A DNA stretch of 5,972 nucleotides from JACRBK01 sp964427955 (GCA_964427955.1 CAYRWY010000370.1:1-5972); one strand, 5' to 3'; positions 1 to 5,858 are shown, numbered from the stretch's first letter. Notes: generated by a model from the sequence alone, not told the origin. A program made the numbers and translations.

Positions 1-676
1 GCGGCCAGCCGTGCCACGTGTCATCGTAGTTCGGCCCCATGCTGGCGACCGGCACCCAGAGCTGCTGGCACTGCCAGACAATTTCGTAGAACTCGCCGGA
101 CTTGTCCACGCCCAGGACCCAGGCCGTCTTCCCCGCCGGGATAGACGCAACGTCGGAAGTGGTCGGCTTGTCCGGGGACGGTCCCCAATAGAGCTTGGTT
201 TCGCTGACGAAAGCCCCCACGACCGAGGTCGAGGTCAGCGGGATGTAGTTATCGCAGCCCTCTCCGCCTCCCGGCGCCGGAAAGGAAGCACACCACGCCG
301 CCCCGGCGGCGGTGTTCTCGTTGCCCGAATAGGGGGTGTTGGGGTCCGTAATCTTGACGCTCAGCGGCTCGACGTAGGCCCCAATGCCAACGGAATCGGC
401 CCAATTGGTGACGGTGATGGCGCTGTTGCCGGTGGGGAGGTAATTGACGTCGATATCGTAGATTTCGCCATTCCCATTGTAGGCGACGACGCAGACATAA
501 TCGATCCCGCCCCCGTCGTCGGCGTTAGGTACGGCGGTGATGCTGTATTCCTGGCTCGGAGTTCCGGCCCCCCCGCCGGTGAAACCGACGCTGGCATTGG
601 TGGCAGCGTTGGTGGACACACCGGTCCCGGCCAGCAAAGCGGATAAGACGATCACAACAAGCAATAGCCGTTTCAT
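1..676 (-). CDS. Secreted protein with C-terminal WVP/SH3b-like module (partial, 3' end off the window)
   Basis: The reading frame is open from an ATG at 676-674 to the left edge, giving 225 codons with no stop; the C-terminus is missing. The start is supported by GAGGAG (690-685) 8 bases upstream. Residues 1-25 look like a signal peptide (MKRLLLVVIVLSALLAG, then small residues), so export is likely. Residues about 26-140 are rich in Gly, Thr, Asn and aromatic residues, suggesting a beta-sandwich, with Cys62 and Cys129; I do not recognise this domain. Residues 141-225 match the C-terminal module of the two upstream genes: CD at 141-142, VVGAFV at 152-157, LYWGP, AGKT at 181-184, GVDKSGEFYEI, Cys203, WVPV at 207-210, SMGPNYDD and then W..WP at the edge. 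By comparison with the paralogues only about 5-15 residues should be missing. Function unknown; probably cell-surface or extracellular. I see no terminator for the preceding gene that would be bypassed, so it is likely transcribed on its own. Confidence 0.82.
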   Translation of the reverse strand, partial: MKRLLLVVIVLSALLAGTGVSTNAATNASVGFTGGGAGTPSQEYSITAVPNADDGGGIDYVCVVAYNGNGEIYDIDVNYLPTGNSAITVTNWADSVGIGAYVEPLSVKITDPNTPYSGNENTAAGAAWCASFPAPGGGEGCDNYIPLTSTSVVGAFVSETKLYWGPSPDKPTTSDVASIPAGKTAWVLGVDKSGEFYEIVWQCQQLWVPVASMGPNYDDTWHGWP

Positions 677-708
677 GATCTTTTCTCCTCTTGTGTACCG
701 CAAAGTAA

Positions 709-724
709 TTTCCTGCACAGGAAA
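709..724. repeat. 16-bp dyad, candidate operator upstream of the left-hand gene
   Basis: TTTCCTG (709-715) and CAGGAAA (718-724) are perfect inverted arms separated by only CA. A two-base centre is poor for an RNA hairpin but suits a dimeric DNA-binding protein. It lies 32 bases upstream of the ATG at 676. The regulatory role is inference. Confidence 0.4.
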
Positions 725-931
725 ACAAAGATTGTTATTCCTGAACACGCGAACATTGATCACAAGCGTTGGAAATAATTAACTTTCTGTGAATAGTAAG
801 GGTTTTTGAAAGATATTAAATCAATGATAACTTTATGTTATGGTGCGGGAGTTGACGGAGAGTTAAAAAATTGTAAATGAATCGTCTTGGTTTTTTAAGG
901 CGCTCGCGCTGTTGAGCACCTGGCCCGCTGC

Positions 932-968
932 AAAAAAACGGGGCCATCCGCACACCGGATGGCCCCGT
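932..968 (-). terminator. Intrinsic terminator of the gene at 992-1705
   Basis: A perfect 13-bp GC-rich stem (938-950 with 956-968, arm ACGGGGCCATCCG) closes a 5-base loop. On the minus strand it is followed at once by a run of T (complement of A932-A938). It begins 23 bases past the stop codon. This is a textbook Rho-independent terminator. The T tract exists only on the minus-strand side, which fixes the direction. Confidence 0.92.
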
Positions 969-991
969 TGGGTGTTGGTAACCCGCCAGGG

Positions 992-1705
992 TTACTGTAC
1001 GACGGTGGTGGGCAGGGGCTTGTTGTTCCACAGCGGTTCGGGATCGGGCCCGACGCTGTTCAAAGGCACCCACACGAACTGGCATTGCAGCAGAATTTTG
1101 CGGAACTGGCCGCTGGCATCCTGGCCGATCACCAGGTACGTCTTGCCCGCCGGGACGGTCAGGTTCGGGACGATCAACTGGCCGGGGGTGTAGTAGAGCA
1201 GGGCATCGCTGACGAACTGGCCCATGACCGCTTGCGACGGGATCGCGATCAGCGTATCGCAGCCCGCGTCACACTGCGCCGGGATGGTGACCGAATCGAC
1301 GGCGAAGTAGTAGCCGTCAATCTGGCCCGGGTGCAGGGCGCTGACGCCCACCGGCGCGATCCACAGCGTCAGCGTGACATCGCCCACGGGGCGCTGGCTG
1401 TAGGTGATCGTCCCCTCGTAAAGGACGCCTGAGCCTGCATAGTCGAAATACTCCTCACCCAGCGGTGTGCCCTGCGAGTCCTCGGCGCTGACGGCGGCGA
1501 AGGTGAAGGACACGGCGAGCGACGGGCTGGTTTCCACCGGAGGTTTGGACGTGAAGTCGAAGCTGAAGATCGCTTCCTCGCAGGAGGAAGCCGCCGACTC
1601 AAACTGGATCGGCGTTTGGGCATGGGCAGCGGGCAGCGGGAACACTGCGACTGCCGCTACGAAAACAAAGATCAGCACACCTGACACAAAACGACGCATT
1701 GACAT
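992..1705 (-). CDS. Secreted protein with unrecognised middle domain and C-terminal WVP/SH3b-like module
   Basis: 237 residues. The start at 1705 has AAAGGGG (1719-1713) 7 bases upstream; an in-frame ATG two codons later (1699) is a possible alternative. Residues 1-29 form a clear signal peptide: MSMRR, then a hydrophobic core, ending AAHA before Gln30. Residues about 30-146 contain alternating hydrophobic stretches typical of a beta-sandwich (SFTFAAVSAEDSQG, DVTLTLWIAPVG, YYFAVDSVTIP) with Cys42 and Cys145; I do not recognise the family. Residues 149-237 are the shared module: CD 149-150, VMGQFV, LLYYTPG, AGKT 186-189, GQDASGQFRKI, Cys208, WVPL 212-215, NSVGPDPEPLW, and the tail PLPTTVVQ. 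Function unknown; likely exported and perhaps surface-bound through the module. It has its own terminator downstream, and the gene upstream ends in another, so it appears monocistronic. It is the most diverged of the three copies. Confidence 0.85.
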   Translation of the reverse strand: MSMRRFVSGVLIFVFVAAVAVFPLPAAHAQTPIQFESAASSCEEAIFSFDFTSKPPVETSPSLAVSFTFAAVSAEDSQGTPLGEEYFDYAGSGVLYEGTITYSQRPVGDVTLTLWIAPVGVSALHPGQIDGYYFAVDSVTIPAQCDAGCDTLIAIPSQAVMGQFVSDALLYYTPGQLIVPNLTVPAGKTYLVIGQDASGQFRKILLQCQFVWVPLNSVGPDPEPLWNNKPLPTTVVQ

Positions 1706-1772
1706 TTCATATCCCCTTTGGCTTGACCCTAAATAGGCGCGAAAACCCCTGGTTTGATAGAGGTCTACTATG

Positions 1773-1778
1773 AGTATA
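1773..1778 (-). promoter_or_regulatory. Possible -10 box for the gene at 1705-992
   Basis: The minus strand reads TATACT here (one mismatch to TATAAT), about 67 bases before the start codon, between the upstream terminator and the gene. No good -35 hexamer is found at 16-18 bases. Position and AT context are the only other support. Confidence 0.3.
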
Positions 1779-1845
1779 ATCTACGAACTTCCTGACCGGC
1801 ACTAAATAATCTGTAAAATCCTGTAGTTTTCGCCGGGCAAAACTA

Positions 1846-1887
1846 TAAAAAATACTGCTCCTTCTCTCCTGACAGGGAAGGAGCAGT
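1846..1887 (-). terminator. Intrinsic terminator of the gene at 1902-2621
   Basis: The arms ACTGCTCCTTC (1854-1864) and GAAGGAGCAGT (1877-1887) pair perfectly over 11 bp, and the stem can extend by a G-T wobble and a C-G pair. On the minus strand the stem is followed by ATTTTTTATAG. It starts 14 bases after the stop codon. It separates this gene from the next minus-strand gene. Confidence 0.9.
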
Positions 1888-1901
1888 CACTGGTAATCGC
1901 G

Positions 1902-2621
1902 CTATTTGCTGCCGGATTCCACGATATTGGTCGGCAGCGGTCGGCCCTGCCACACGTCGTCGTAGTTCGGCTCCATCGAACTCACCGGGACCCACACGCG
2001 GCTGCAACTCACGTAGATTTCGTAATACTGCTGGGTCGGGTCCACGCCCATCACCCAGTAGGTCTTGCCCGCTTCGACGATCACCTGCGGCTGGATCATG
2101 ACGCCGGGTTCCGAGTAGAGCGGCGTATCGGCCACGAACGCGCCTACGACGGCGGTATCGGTGAAGGCCAACAGCGCATCGCAGCCGGTCGAGTCGGTGA
2201 TCGTCAGCATGTAATCGCCGGTAGCGGAGCCGAAACCATCCACGCGGAAGGTGTACTCACCCGCGACCGGGGCGGTGAAGGTGGCCAGCGAGTTGTGGAA
2301 GCCCCCACACACTTGAGGTCCCCCGTCGTCGTTATAGACATTGGCATTGCCCGTGCTGCTGGGATCGACGCCAGGGAAATAGACTGTCAGGATGGTATCG
2401 AGGGTCGGCGCCCCTTCGCAGTTGGTGAGGGCGGTGATCCCGGCGTTGGCGCGAAGCTGGATCTTATAGAGGTCGTATTGAGGACCGCTGGCGATGGTGC
2501 CATGATAGACCGCCAGCAGATCGGCGGAAGCGGGAGTCGTTTTAGGCAGGAATGATACGGACAGGGCAGGTACGAACATCACGGCGAGCAGTACGGTCAC
2601 ACTTACGAGTTTCGACAACAT
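1902..2621 (-). CDS. Secreted protein with PPC-like domain and C-terminal WVP/SH3b-like module
   Basis: 239 residues from the ATG at 2621. A longer frame from an ATG at 2636 would add five residues, but AAGGAGGA lies between the two ATGs, so I chose the inner one. Residues 1-33 are a signal peptide (MLSKL, hydrophobic core, ending TTPASA). Residues about 34-144 resemble a PPC-type (bacterial pre-peptidase C-terminal) beta-domain: YDLYKIQL, LDTILTVYFPG, YNDDGG, TFTAPVAGEYTFRVDGFGS and TGDYMLTI follow the usual order for that fold. PPC domains occur on secreted enzymes and surface proteins, where they aid secretion or binding; here there is no catalytic domain. Residues 147-239 are the shared module: CD 147-148, VVGAFV, PLYSEPG, AGKT, GVDPTQQYYEI, Cys206, WVPVSSM, EPNYDDVW and the tail PLPTNIVESGSK. 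It diverges from polA across a 330-base control region. Specific function unknown. Confidence 0.87.
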   Translation of the reverse strand: MLSKLVSVTVLLAVMFVPALSVSFLPKTTPASADLLAVYHGTIASGPQYDLYKIQLRANAGITALTNCEGAPTLDTILTVYFPGVDPSSTGNANVYNDDGGPQVCGGFHNSLATFTAPVAGEYTFRVDGFGSATGDYMLTITDSTGCDALLAFTDTAVVGAFVADTPLYSEPGVMIQPQVIVEAGKTYWVMGVDPTQQYYEIYVSCSRVWVPVSSMEPNYDDVWQGRPLPTNIVESGSK

Positions 2622-2624
2622 GAG

Positions 2625-2632
2625 TCCTCCTT
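2625..2632 (-). promoter_or_regulatory. Ribosome binding site that decides the start of the gene at 2621-1902
   Basis: The minus strand reads AAGGAGGA, then CTC, then ATG at 2621. The GGAGG core is 4 bases from the ATG, short but usable. The upstream in-frame ATG at 2636 has no Shine-Dalgarno sequence and would place this motif inside the coding region. Confidence 0.75.
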
Positions 2633-2643
2633 GCATTTAAGGA

Positions 2644-2663
2644 CAGCGGTCAGGGGACCGCTG
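2644..2663 (-). promoter_or_regulatory. Stable hairpin in the 5' leader of the gene at 2621-1902
   Basis: CAGCGGTC (2644-2651) and GACCGCTG (2656-2663) are perfect 8-bp arms around a 4-base loop. In the minus-strand transcript the hairpin ends 11 bases before the Shine-Dalgarno sequence. There is no T run, so it is not a terminator. It may stabilise the mRNA or modulate initiation; the role is inference. Confidence 0.5.
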
Positions 2664-2757
2664 CCCGGTCGTGAATTTGTTTATCGGATAGGAATGGTAT
2701 TACCGGATAGATTCACAAAGGATCATGGTGGTACGTACCCCTTCATTCCGATCAGGT

Positions 2758-2821
2758 TGTCAAGCGATTAGTGGAAGGAAAAGCCTGGCGGCCCAAATCA
2801 ACGACGCTTGAGAACAGTATA
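2758..2821 (-). promoter_or_regulatory. Candidate minus-strand promoter elements for the gene at 2621-1902
   Basis: There are two incompatible half-signals. A perfect TTGACA (complement of 2758-2763) has only a poor -10 (GGGTAC) 17 bases downstream. A good -10, TATACT (complement of 2816-2821), has no recognisable -35. The first would give a leader of about 105 bases, the second about 185 bases. I cannot choose between them. Confidence 0.3.
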
Positions 2822-2828
2822 AGCGATA

Positions 2829-2849
2829 TTTATCATAAAAAGTGATAAA
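2829..2849. repeat. AT-rich 7+7 bp dyad, candidate operator
   Basis: TTTATCA (2829-2835) and TGATAAA (2843-2849) are perfect inverted arms with a 7-base spacer. The site lies just upstream of the minus-strand TATACT, about where its -35 would be, and about 50 bases upstream of the polA -10. A dimeric regulator binding here could affect either gene. This is inference from symmetry and position only. Confidence 0.4.
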
Positions 2850-2899
2850 ATCATCGTAAAGGTCCTGTAGCCGACCTTTCCCCCCACGCCCCCGCCCGG

Positions 2900-2908
2900 T
2901 GGTATAAT
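2900..2908 (+). promoter_or_regulatory. Extended -10 promoter of polA
   Basis: TGGTATAAT is a perfect extended -10 (TGn plus consensus TATAAT). The 17-base -35 position is a run of C, so the TG extension would have to compensate. Transcription would begin near 2915, giving a leader of about 37 bases that contains AGGAGG (2939-2944), 7 bases from the polA ATG. Confidence 0.65.
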
Positions 2909-2951
2909 AAGACGCACATCTGTTCAGTCAATCTCATCAGGAGGGCGTGTC

Positions 2952-5858
2952 ATGTCCCGCAAAACCCTGGTCTTGATCGACGGCCACGCGCTGGCCTACC
3001 GCATGTTTTTCGCGCTGCCGGTGCAGCAGTTCACGACGCGCAGCGGCGAGCCGACCAACGCGACCTTCGGCGTCGCGCGCACGCTGATCGATCTGCTGCA
3101 CCAGAAGCCCGCCTACCTGGCGATCACCTTCGATCAAGGGCTGTCGGGGCGGGGGGAACTCTTCCCGGAGTACAAGGGCCAGCGCGAGCGGATGCCGGAC
3201 GATATGCGCGTCCAGATGAACCGCATCCGCGACCTGGTGACCGCCTTCAACATGCCGATCCTGGAACTGGACGGCTACGAGGCCGACGACGTGATGGGAT
3301 CGGTCGCGCCGCAGGCCGAGGCGCTGGGCGTGGACGTGCACATCATCACCGGGGATCGCGACCTGTTCCAGTTGATCACCGAGCACACCGAGGTCCAGAT
3401 GCCCGGCAAGCGCGGCGACGAAGCCCAGATCTTCACGCTGGAACGCTTCCGCGAGGAATACGGGGTGGAGCCGCCGCAGTTGGTCGATATGAAGGGCCTG
3501 ATGGGCGATACGTCCGACAACATCCCCGGCGTGAAGGGCATCGGTGAAAAGACCGCCGCCAAGCTGATCCAGACTTACGGCAGCGTGACCGGCGTGTACG
3601 AGCACCTGGACGAGATCAAGGGATCGCTGCATGATAAGCTGTCTGCCGGGCGCGAGTCGGCCTTCCTGTCCTACGAGCTGGCGCGCATCCGCCGGGACGT
3701 GCCGGTCAAGCTCGACCTGATGGCCTGCGTAGCCCACGATTACGAGTATGCGAAGGTCGAAAAGCTGTTCCGCGAACTCGAATTCCGCCTGCTGATCGAC
3801 CGCCTGCCGGGCAAGCCCGCGCCCGCTCCGGCGCACCAGTTGTCGATGTTCGAGATGGCCGCGCAGGCGGAAGCCGCCCAGCCGCCCAGCGAAGTCGTCC
3901 CCTTCGAGATCGTGGACGACGAGGCGAAGTTAGCCGCGCTGGTGAAGCGGTTGAAAGCGGCGCAGAGCATCGCCTTCGACACCGAAGGCACGTCGATCAA
4001 CCAGATGACGACGCGGCTGTCGGGGATTTCGCTGGCCGTCGATGGCGAACTGGGCTGGTACATCCCGGTGGGGCACATCGCCCCCAACGCGCCTGCCTCA
4101 CCCCCCGACCCCCTCTCCAGCCCAGCTAGAGAGGGGGAGGAATCCGTAGGGGCAATTCATGAATTGCCCCTACAAGGGCAGGATGATTCCCCCGCCCAAC
4201 CCGACCTGATCGCCGGGCATACGCCGAAGCAGCTCCCGCTGAAAACGGTGATCGACGCGCTGCGCCCGGCCCTGACCGATCCCGGCATCCCCAAGATCGC
4301 GCACAATGCCAGCTTCGACCTGGTTGTGCTGCGCCGCTACGGGATCGACGTCCGCCCGATCACCTTCGACACCATGATCGCCGAATGGGTCAGCGATCCG
4401 GGCAGCCGTAACCTGGGACTGAAGAATCTCGCCTGGGTGCGGACCGGCGTGCAGATGACGCAGATCGAGGAATTGATCGGCACCGGCAAAAACCAGATCA
4501 CGATGGATCGCGTGCCGGTGGACAAAGTCGCGCCGTATGCCGCCGCCGATGCCGTGCTGACCCACCGGCTGGCGGAGATTTTGCGGCCCGAACTGGAAGA
4601 GAAGAAAGTCTGGAAGCTGTTCAGCGAGATCGAAATGCCGCTCGTGCCGGTCATCGCCGACATGGAGATGGCGGGCGTGCTGCTGGACGTGGAGCTGCTG
4701 CGCGCCATGAGCGACGATCTCAAGGCCCGGCTGGCCGTGCTGCAAGAGGACATCTACGCCAACGCCGGGGGCTATGGCGAATTCAACCTGGGCAGTCCCA
4801 AGCAGTTGAACGACGTGCTGTTCGGCAAGTTGAAGCTGCCGACCGAGGGCCTGCGCAAGACCACCCACGGCTTCAGCACCGACGCCGCGACGCTCGAAGA
4901 ACTGCGCGACCAGCACCCCATCGTCGGCCTGATCCTGAACTGGCGCGAGCTGGACAAGCTGCGCAGCACCTACGTTGATGCCCTGCCGCAGATGATCAAC
5001 CCGGCGACCGGGCGCGTGCACACCAAGTTCAACCAGACCGGCGCGGCGACCGGGCGGCTGTCGTCCAGCGATCCCGGCCTGCAAAATATCCCGGTCCGCA
5101 CCGACGAAGGCCGCCGGGTGCGCAAGGCGTTCATCGCGCCGCCGGGCCACAAGCTGCTGTCGGTCGATTACAGCCAGGTCGAACTGCGCATCCTGGCGCA
5201 TTTCAGCCAGGACGACGCGCTGCTGCAAGCCTTCCGCGATGGGGTGGACATCCACCGCGCGACGGCGGCGGCGGTCAACCGCGTCCCACTGGACCAGGTG
5301 ACATATGCCCAGCGCAGCTTCGCCAAAGCCGTGAATTTCGGGCTGATGTACGGCATGGGCGCGTTCCGGCTGGCGCGTGACAGCAACCTGACGCTGGCCG
5401 AAGCGGAAGATTTCATCAAGGACTATTTCGGCCAGTTCCCCGGCGTCAAAGAGTACCTGGATCGCTCGCGTGAGCAGGCCGCCGAGTTGGGCTACGTCGA
5501 GACGCTGCTCGGACGCCGCCGCTACTTCCCCATCCTCAAGCGCGGCGGCGAGCAGAAGGTCGGTTTCCAGGCGCGCCAGCAGGCCGAGCGCGAAGCGATC
5601 AACATGCCGATCCAGGGCACGGCGGCGGACATCATCAAAATGGCGATGGTGGAACTGTCGCGTGCGCTGCGCGAGGAGCATTATCGCGCCCGCATGATCC
5701 TGCAAGTGCACGACGAGTTGGTGCTCGAAGTCCCCGACGGCGAGCTGGATCGCGTCACCCCGCTGGTGGTCGAAGTGATGGAGAGCGCCTACCGGCTGGA
5801 CGCGCCGCTGGTGGCCGATGCCAAGATCGGCGACAACTGGGGCGAGATGGAGAAATAG
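2952..5858 (+). CDS. polA: DNA polymerase I (5' nuclease, 3'-5' exonuclease, polymerase)
   Basis: 968 residues, complete, with AGGAGG 7 bases before the ATG. It fills gaps and removes RNA primers in replication and excision repair in the cytoplasm. Residues 1-285 are the 5' nuclease: LIDGHALAYR with Asp10, FD 60-61, YEADD 109-113, TGDRD 133-137 and the helix-hairpin-helix region GDTSDNIPG 185-193. Residues about 317-545 are the proofreading exonuclease with all motifs: Exo I Asp343/Glu345, Exo II Asn452...Asp456, Exo III Tyr529...Asp533. Residues about 550-968 are the polymerase: motif A DYSQVELR 739-746, motif B Arg788, Lys792, Phe796, Tyr800-Gly801, motif C VHDE 919-922. Phe796 matches the E. 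coli-type residue linked to discrimination against dideoxynucleotides. Oddities: a repeat-encoded insertion at about residues 381-416 between Exo I and Exo II, and a changed TFR-type motif at residues 65-68 (SGRG). A flavodoxin-like gene follows after 47 bases. Confidence 0.98.
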   Translation: MSRKTLVLIDGHALAYRMFFALPVQQFTTRSGEPTNATFGVARTLIDLLHQKPAYLAITFDQGLSGRGELFPEYKGQRERMPDDMRVQMNRIRDLVTAFNMPILELDGYEADDVMGSVAPQAEALGVDVHIITGDRDLFQLITEHTEVQMPGKRGDEAQIFTLERFREEYGVEPPQLVDMKGLMGDTSDNIPGVKGIGEKTAAKLIQTYGSVTGVYEHLDEIKGSLHDKLSAGRESAFLSYELARIRRDVPVKLDLMACVAHDYEYAKVEKLFRELEFRLLIDRLPGKPAPAPAHQLSMFEMAAQAEAAQPPSEVVPFEIVDDEAKLAALVKRLKAAQSIAFDTEGTSINQMTTRLSGISLAVDGELGWYIPVGHIAPNAPASPPDPLSSPAREGEESVGAIHELPLQGQDDSPAQPDLIAGHTPKQLPLKTVIDALRPALTDPGIPKIAHNASFDLVVLRRYGIDVRPITFDTMIAEWVSDPGSRNLGLKNLAWVRTGVQMTQIEELIGTGKNQITMDRVPVDKVAPYAAADAVLTHRLAEILRPELEEKKVWKLFSEIEMPLVPVIADMEMAGVLLDVELLRAMSDDLKARLAVLQEDIYANAGGYGEFNLGSPKQLNDVLFGKLKLPTEGLRKTTHGFSTDAATLEELRDQHPIVGLILNWRELDKLRSTYVDALPQMINPATGRVHTKFNQTGAATGRLSSSDPGLQNIPVRTDEGRRVRKAFIAPPGHKLLSVDYSQVELRILAHFSQDDALLQAFRDGVDIHRATAAAVNRVPLDQVTYAQRSFAKAVNFGLMYGMGAFRLARDSNLTLAEAEDFIKDYFGQFPGVKEYLDRSREQAAELGYVETLLGRRRYFPILKRGGEQKVGFQARQQAEREAINMPIQGTAADIIKMAMVELSRALREEHYRARMILQVHDELVLEVPDGELDRVTPLVVEVMESAYRLDAPLVADAKIGDNWGEMEK
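4109..4137. repeat. C-rich/G-rich hairpin repeat within polA
   Basis: CCCCCTCTC (4109-4117) and GAGAGGGGG (4129-4137) are perfect 9-bp arms with an 11-base loop. The preceding CCTCACCCCCCGAC and this hairpin resemble C-rich interspersed repeats that I recall as common between genes in Chloroflexota and other bacteria. It is translated here as residues DPLSSPAREGE. Family identity is from memory and unverified. Confidence 0.7.
4146..4173. repeat. Perfect 28-bp palindrome within polA
   Basis: The half-site GTAGGGGCAATTCA is followed directly by its exact reverse complement, with no spacer and no mismatch. It begins exactly on a codon boundary and encodes VGAIHELPL plus the first base of Gln408. 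Of the three forward frames only this one is open: shifting by one gives TAG at once, and by two gives TGA. Such perfect symmetry is not expected in coding sequence and points to a mobile or formerly mobile palindromic repeat. Confidence 0.92.

Larger units (their letters stand above)
677..991. other. Intergenic region between two secreted-protein genes
   Basis: This 315-base stretch has no credible gene. It is markedly AT-rich from about 720 to 900, in contrast to the GC-rich coding sequence on both sides. It holds the terminator of the gene at 992-1705 near its right end, a 16-bp dyad close to the left-hand gene's start, and a loose AT-only inverted repeat (TTAAAAAA at 863-870 with TTTTTTAA at 891-898, loop 20). 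The promoter of the left-hand gene must lie here, but I could not find a convincing -35/-10 pair on the minus strand. Confidence 0.7.
2637..2951. other. Divergent control region between the secreted-protein gene and polA
   Basis: This region of about 315 bases has no credible gene. Going right it holds a leader hairpin (2644-2663), a 10-bp palindrome GGTACGTACC (2730-2739), a minus-strand TTGACA (complement at 2758-2763), a minus-strand TATACT (2816-2821), an AT-rich dyad (2829-2849), a C-rich stretch (2876-2897), the polA extended -10 (2900-2908) and the polA ribosome binding site (2939-2944). Confidence 0.75.
4091..4199. repeat. Composite repeat inserted in frame within polA
   Basis: About 110 bases encoding residues about 381-416 do not fit the Pol I fold. 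From PVGH (372-375) to VIDALRPAL there are nearly 60 residues, where E. coli Pol I, from memory, has about a dozen. The segment is low-complexity at first (PASPPDPLSSPAREGEE), then VGAIHELPLQGQ. Its codons include TCA, AGA, GTA, GCA and CTA close together, while the rest of the gene strongly prefers G or C in the third position. It contains two independent inverted repeats listed separately, and is loosely framed by GGAATC (4139-4144) and GATTCC (4185-4190). The exact ends are estimates. The exonuclease residues on both sides are intact, so the enzyme probably tolerates it as a surface loop. Confidence 0.75.

Noticed and set aside
11..646. 211-codon plus-strand frame at the left edge
   Set aside because: It overlaps the minus-strand secreted gene, which has a signal peptide, a ribosome binding site and clear paralogues. 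The plus-strand translation is low-complexity Gly/Asp/Arg with no such support.
863..898. TTAAAAAA/TTTTTTAA inverted repeat as a terminator
   Set aside because: The arms contain only A and T around a 20-base loop, so the stem would be weak; likely a by-product of the AT-rich spacer.
959..1432. 157-codon plus-strand frame over the second secreted gene
   Set aside because: It begins inside the terminator stem and is antisense to the conserved C-terminal module, so it is a shadow.
1754..1780. Plus-strand TTGATA...TATAAT promoter-like pair
   Set aside because: The spacer is only 15 bases, and downstream on the plus strand there is no gene until polA more than 1 kb away; probably chance in AT-rich intergenic DNA.
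2937..3836. 299-codon open frame on the minus strand over the start of polA
   Set aside because: It is antisense to the 5' nuclease domain and has the same composition bias; no family features.
4109..4173. CRISPR-like or terminator function for the paired hairpins in polA
   Set aside because: The two inverted repeats differ in sequence, there are no regular spacers, and they lie inside an intact reading frame with no T tract.
4091..4199. polA insertion as an intein or intron
   Set aside because: It is far too short, lacks intein splice motifs, and keeps the frame; repeat insertion explains it better.
4170..5711. 513-codon open frame on the minus strand within polA
   Set aside because: It is antisense to conserved polymerase motifs, a common artefact of strong G/C third-position bias. 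Its translation is His/Gln/Leu/Arg/Ala-rich with no recognisable domain.
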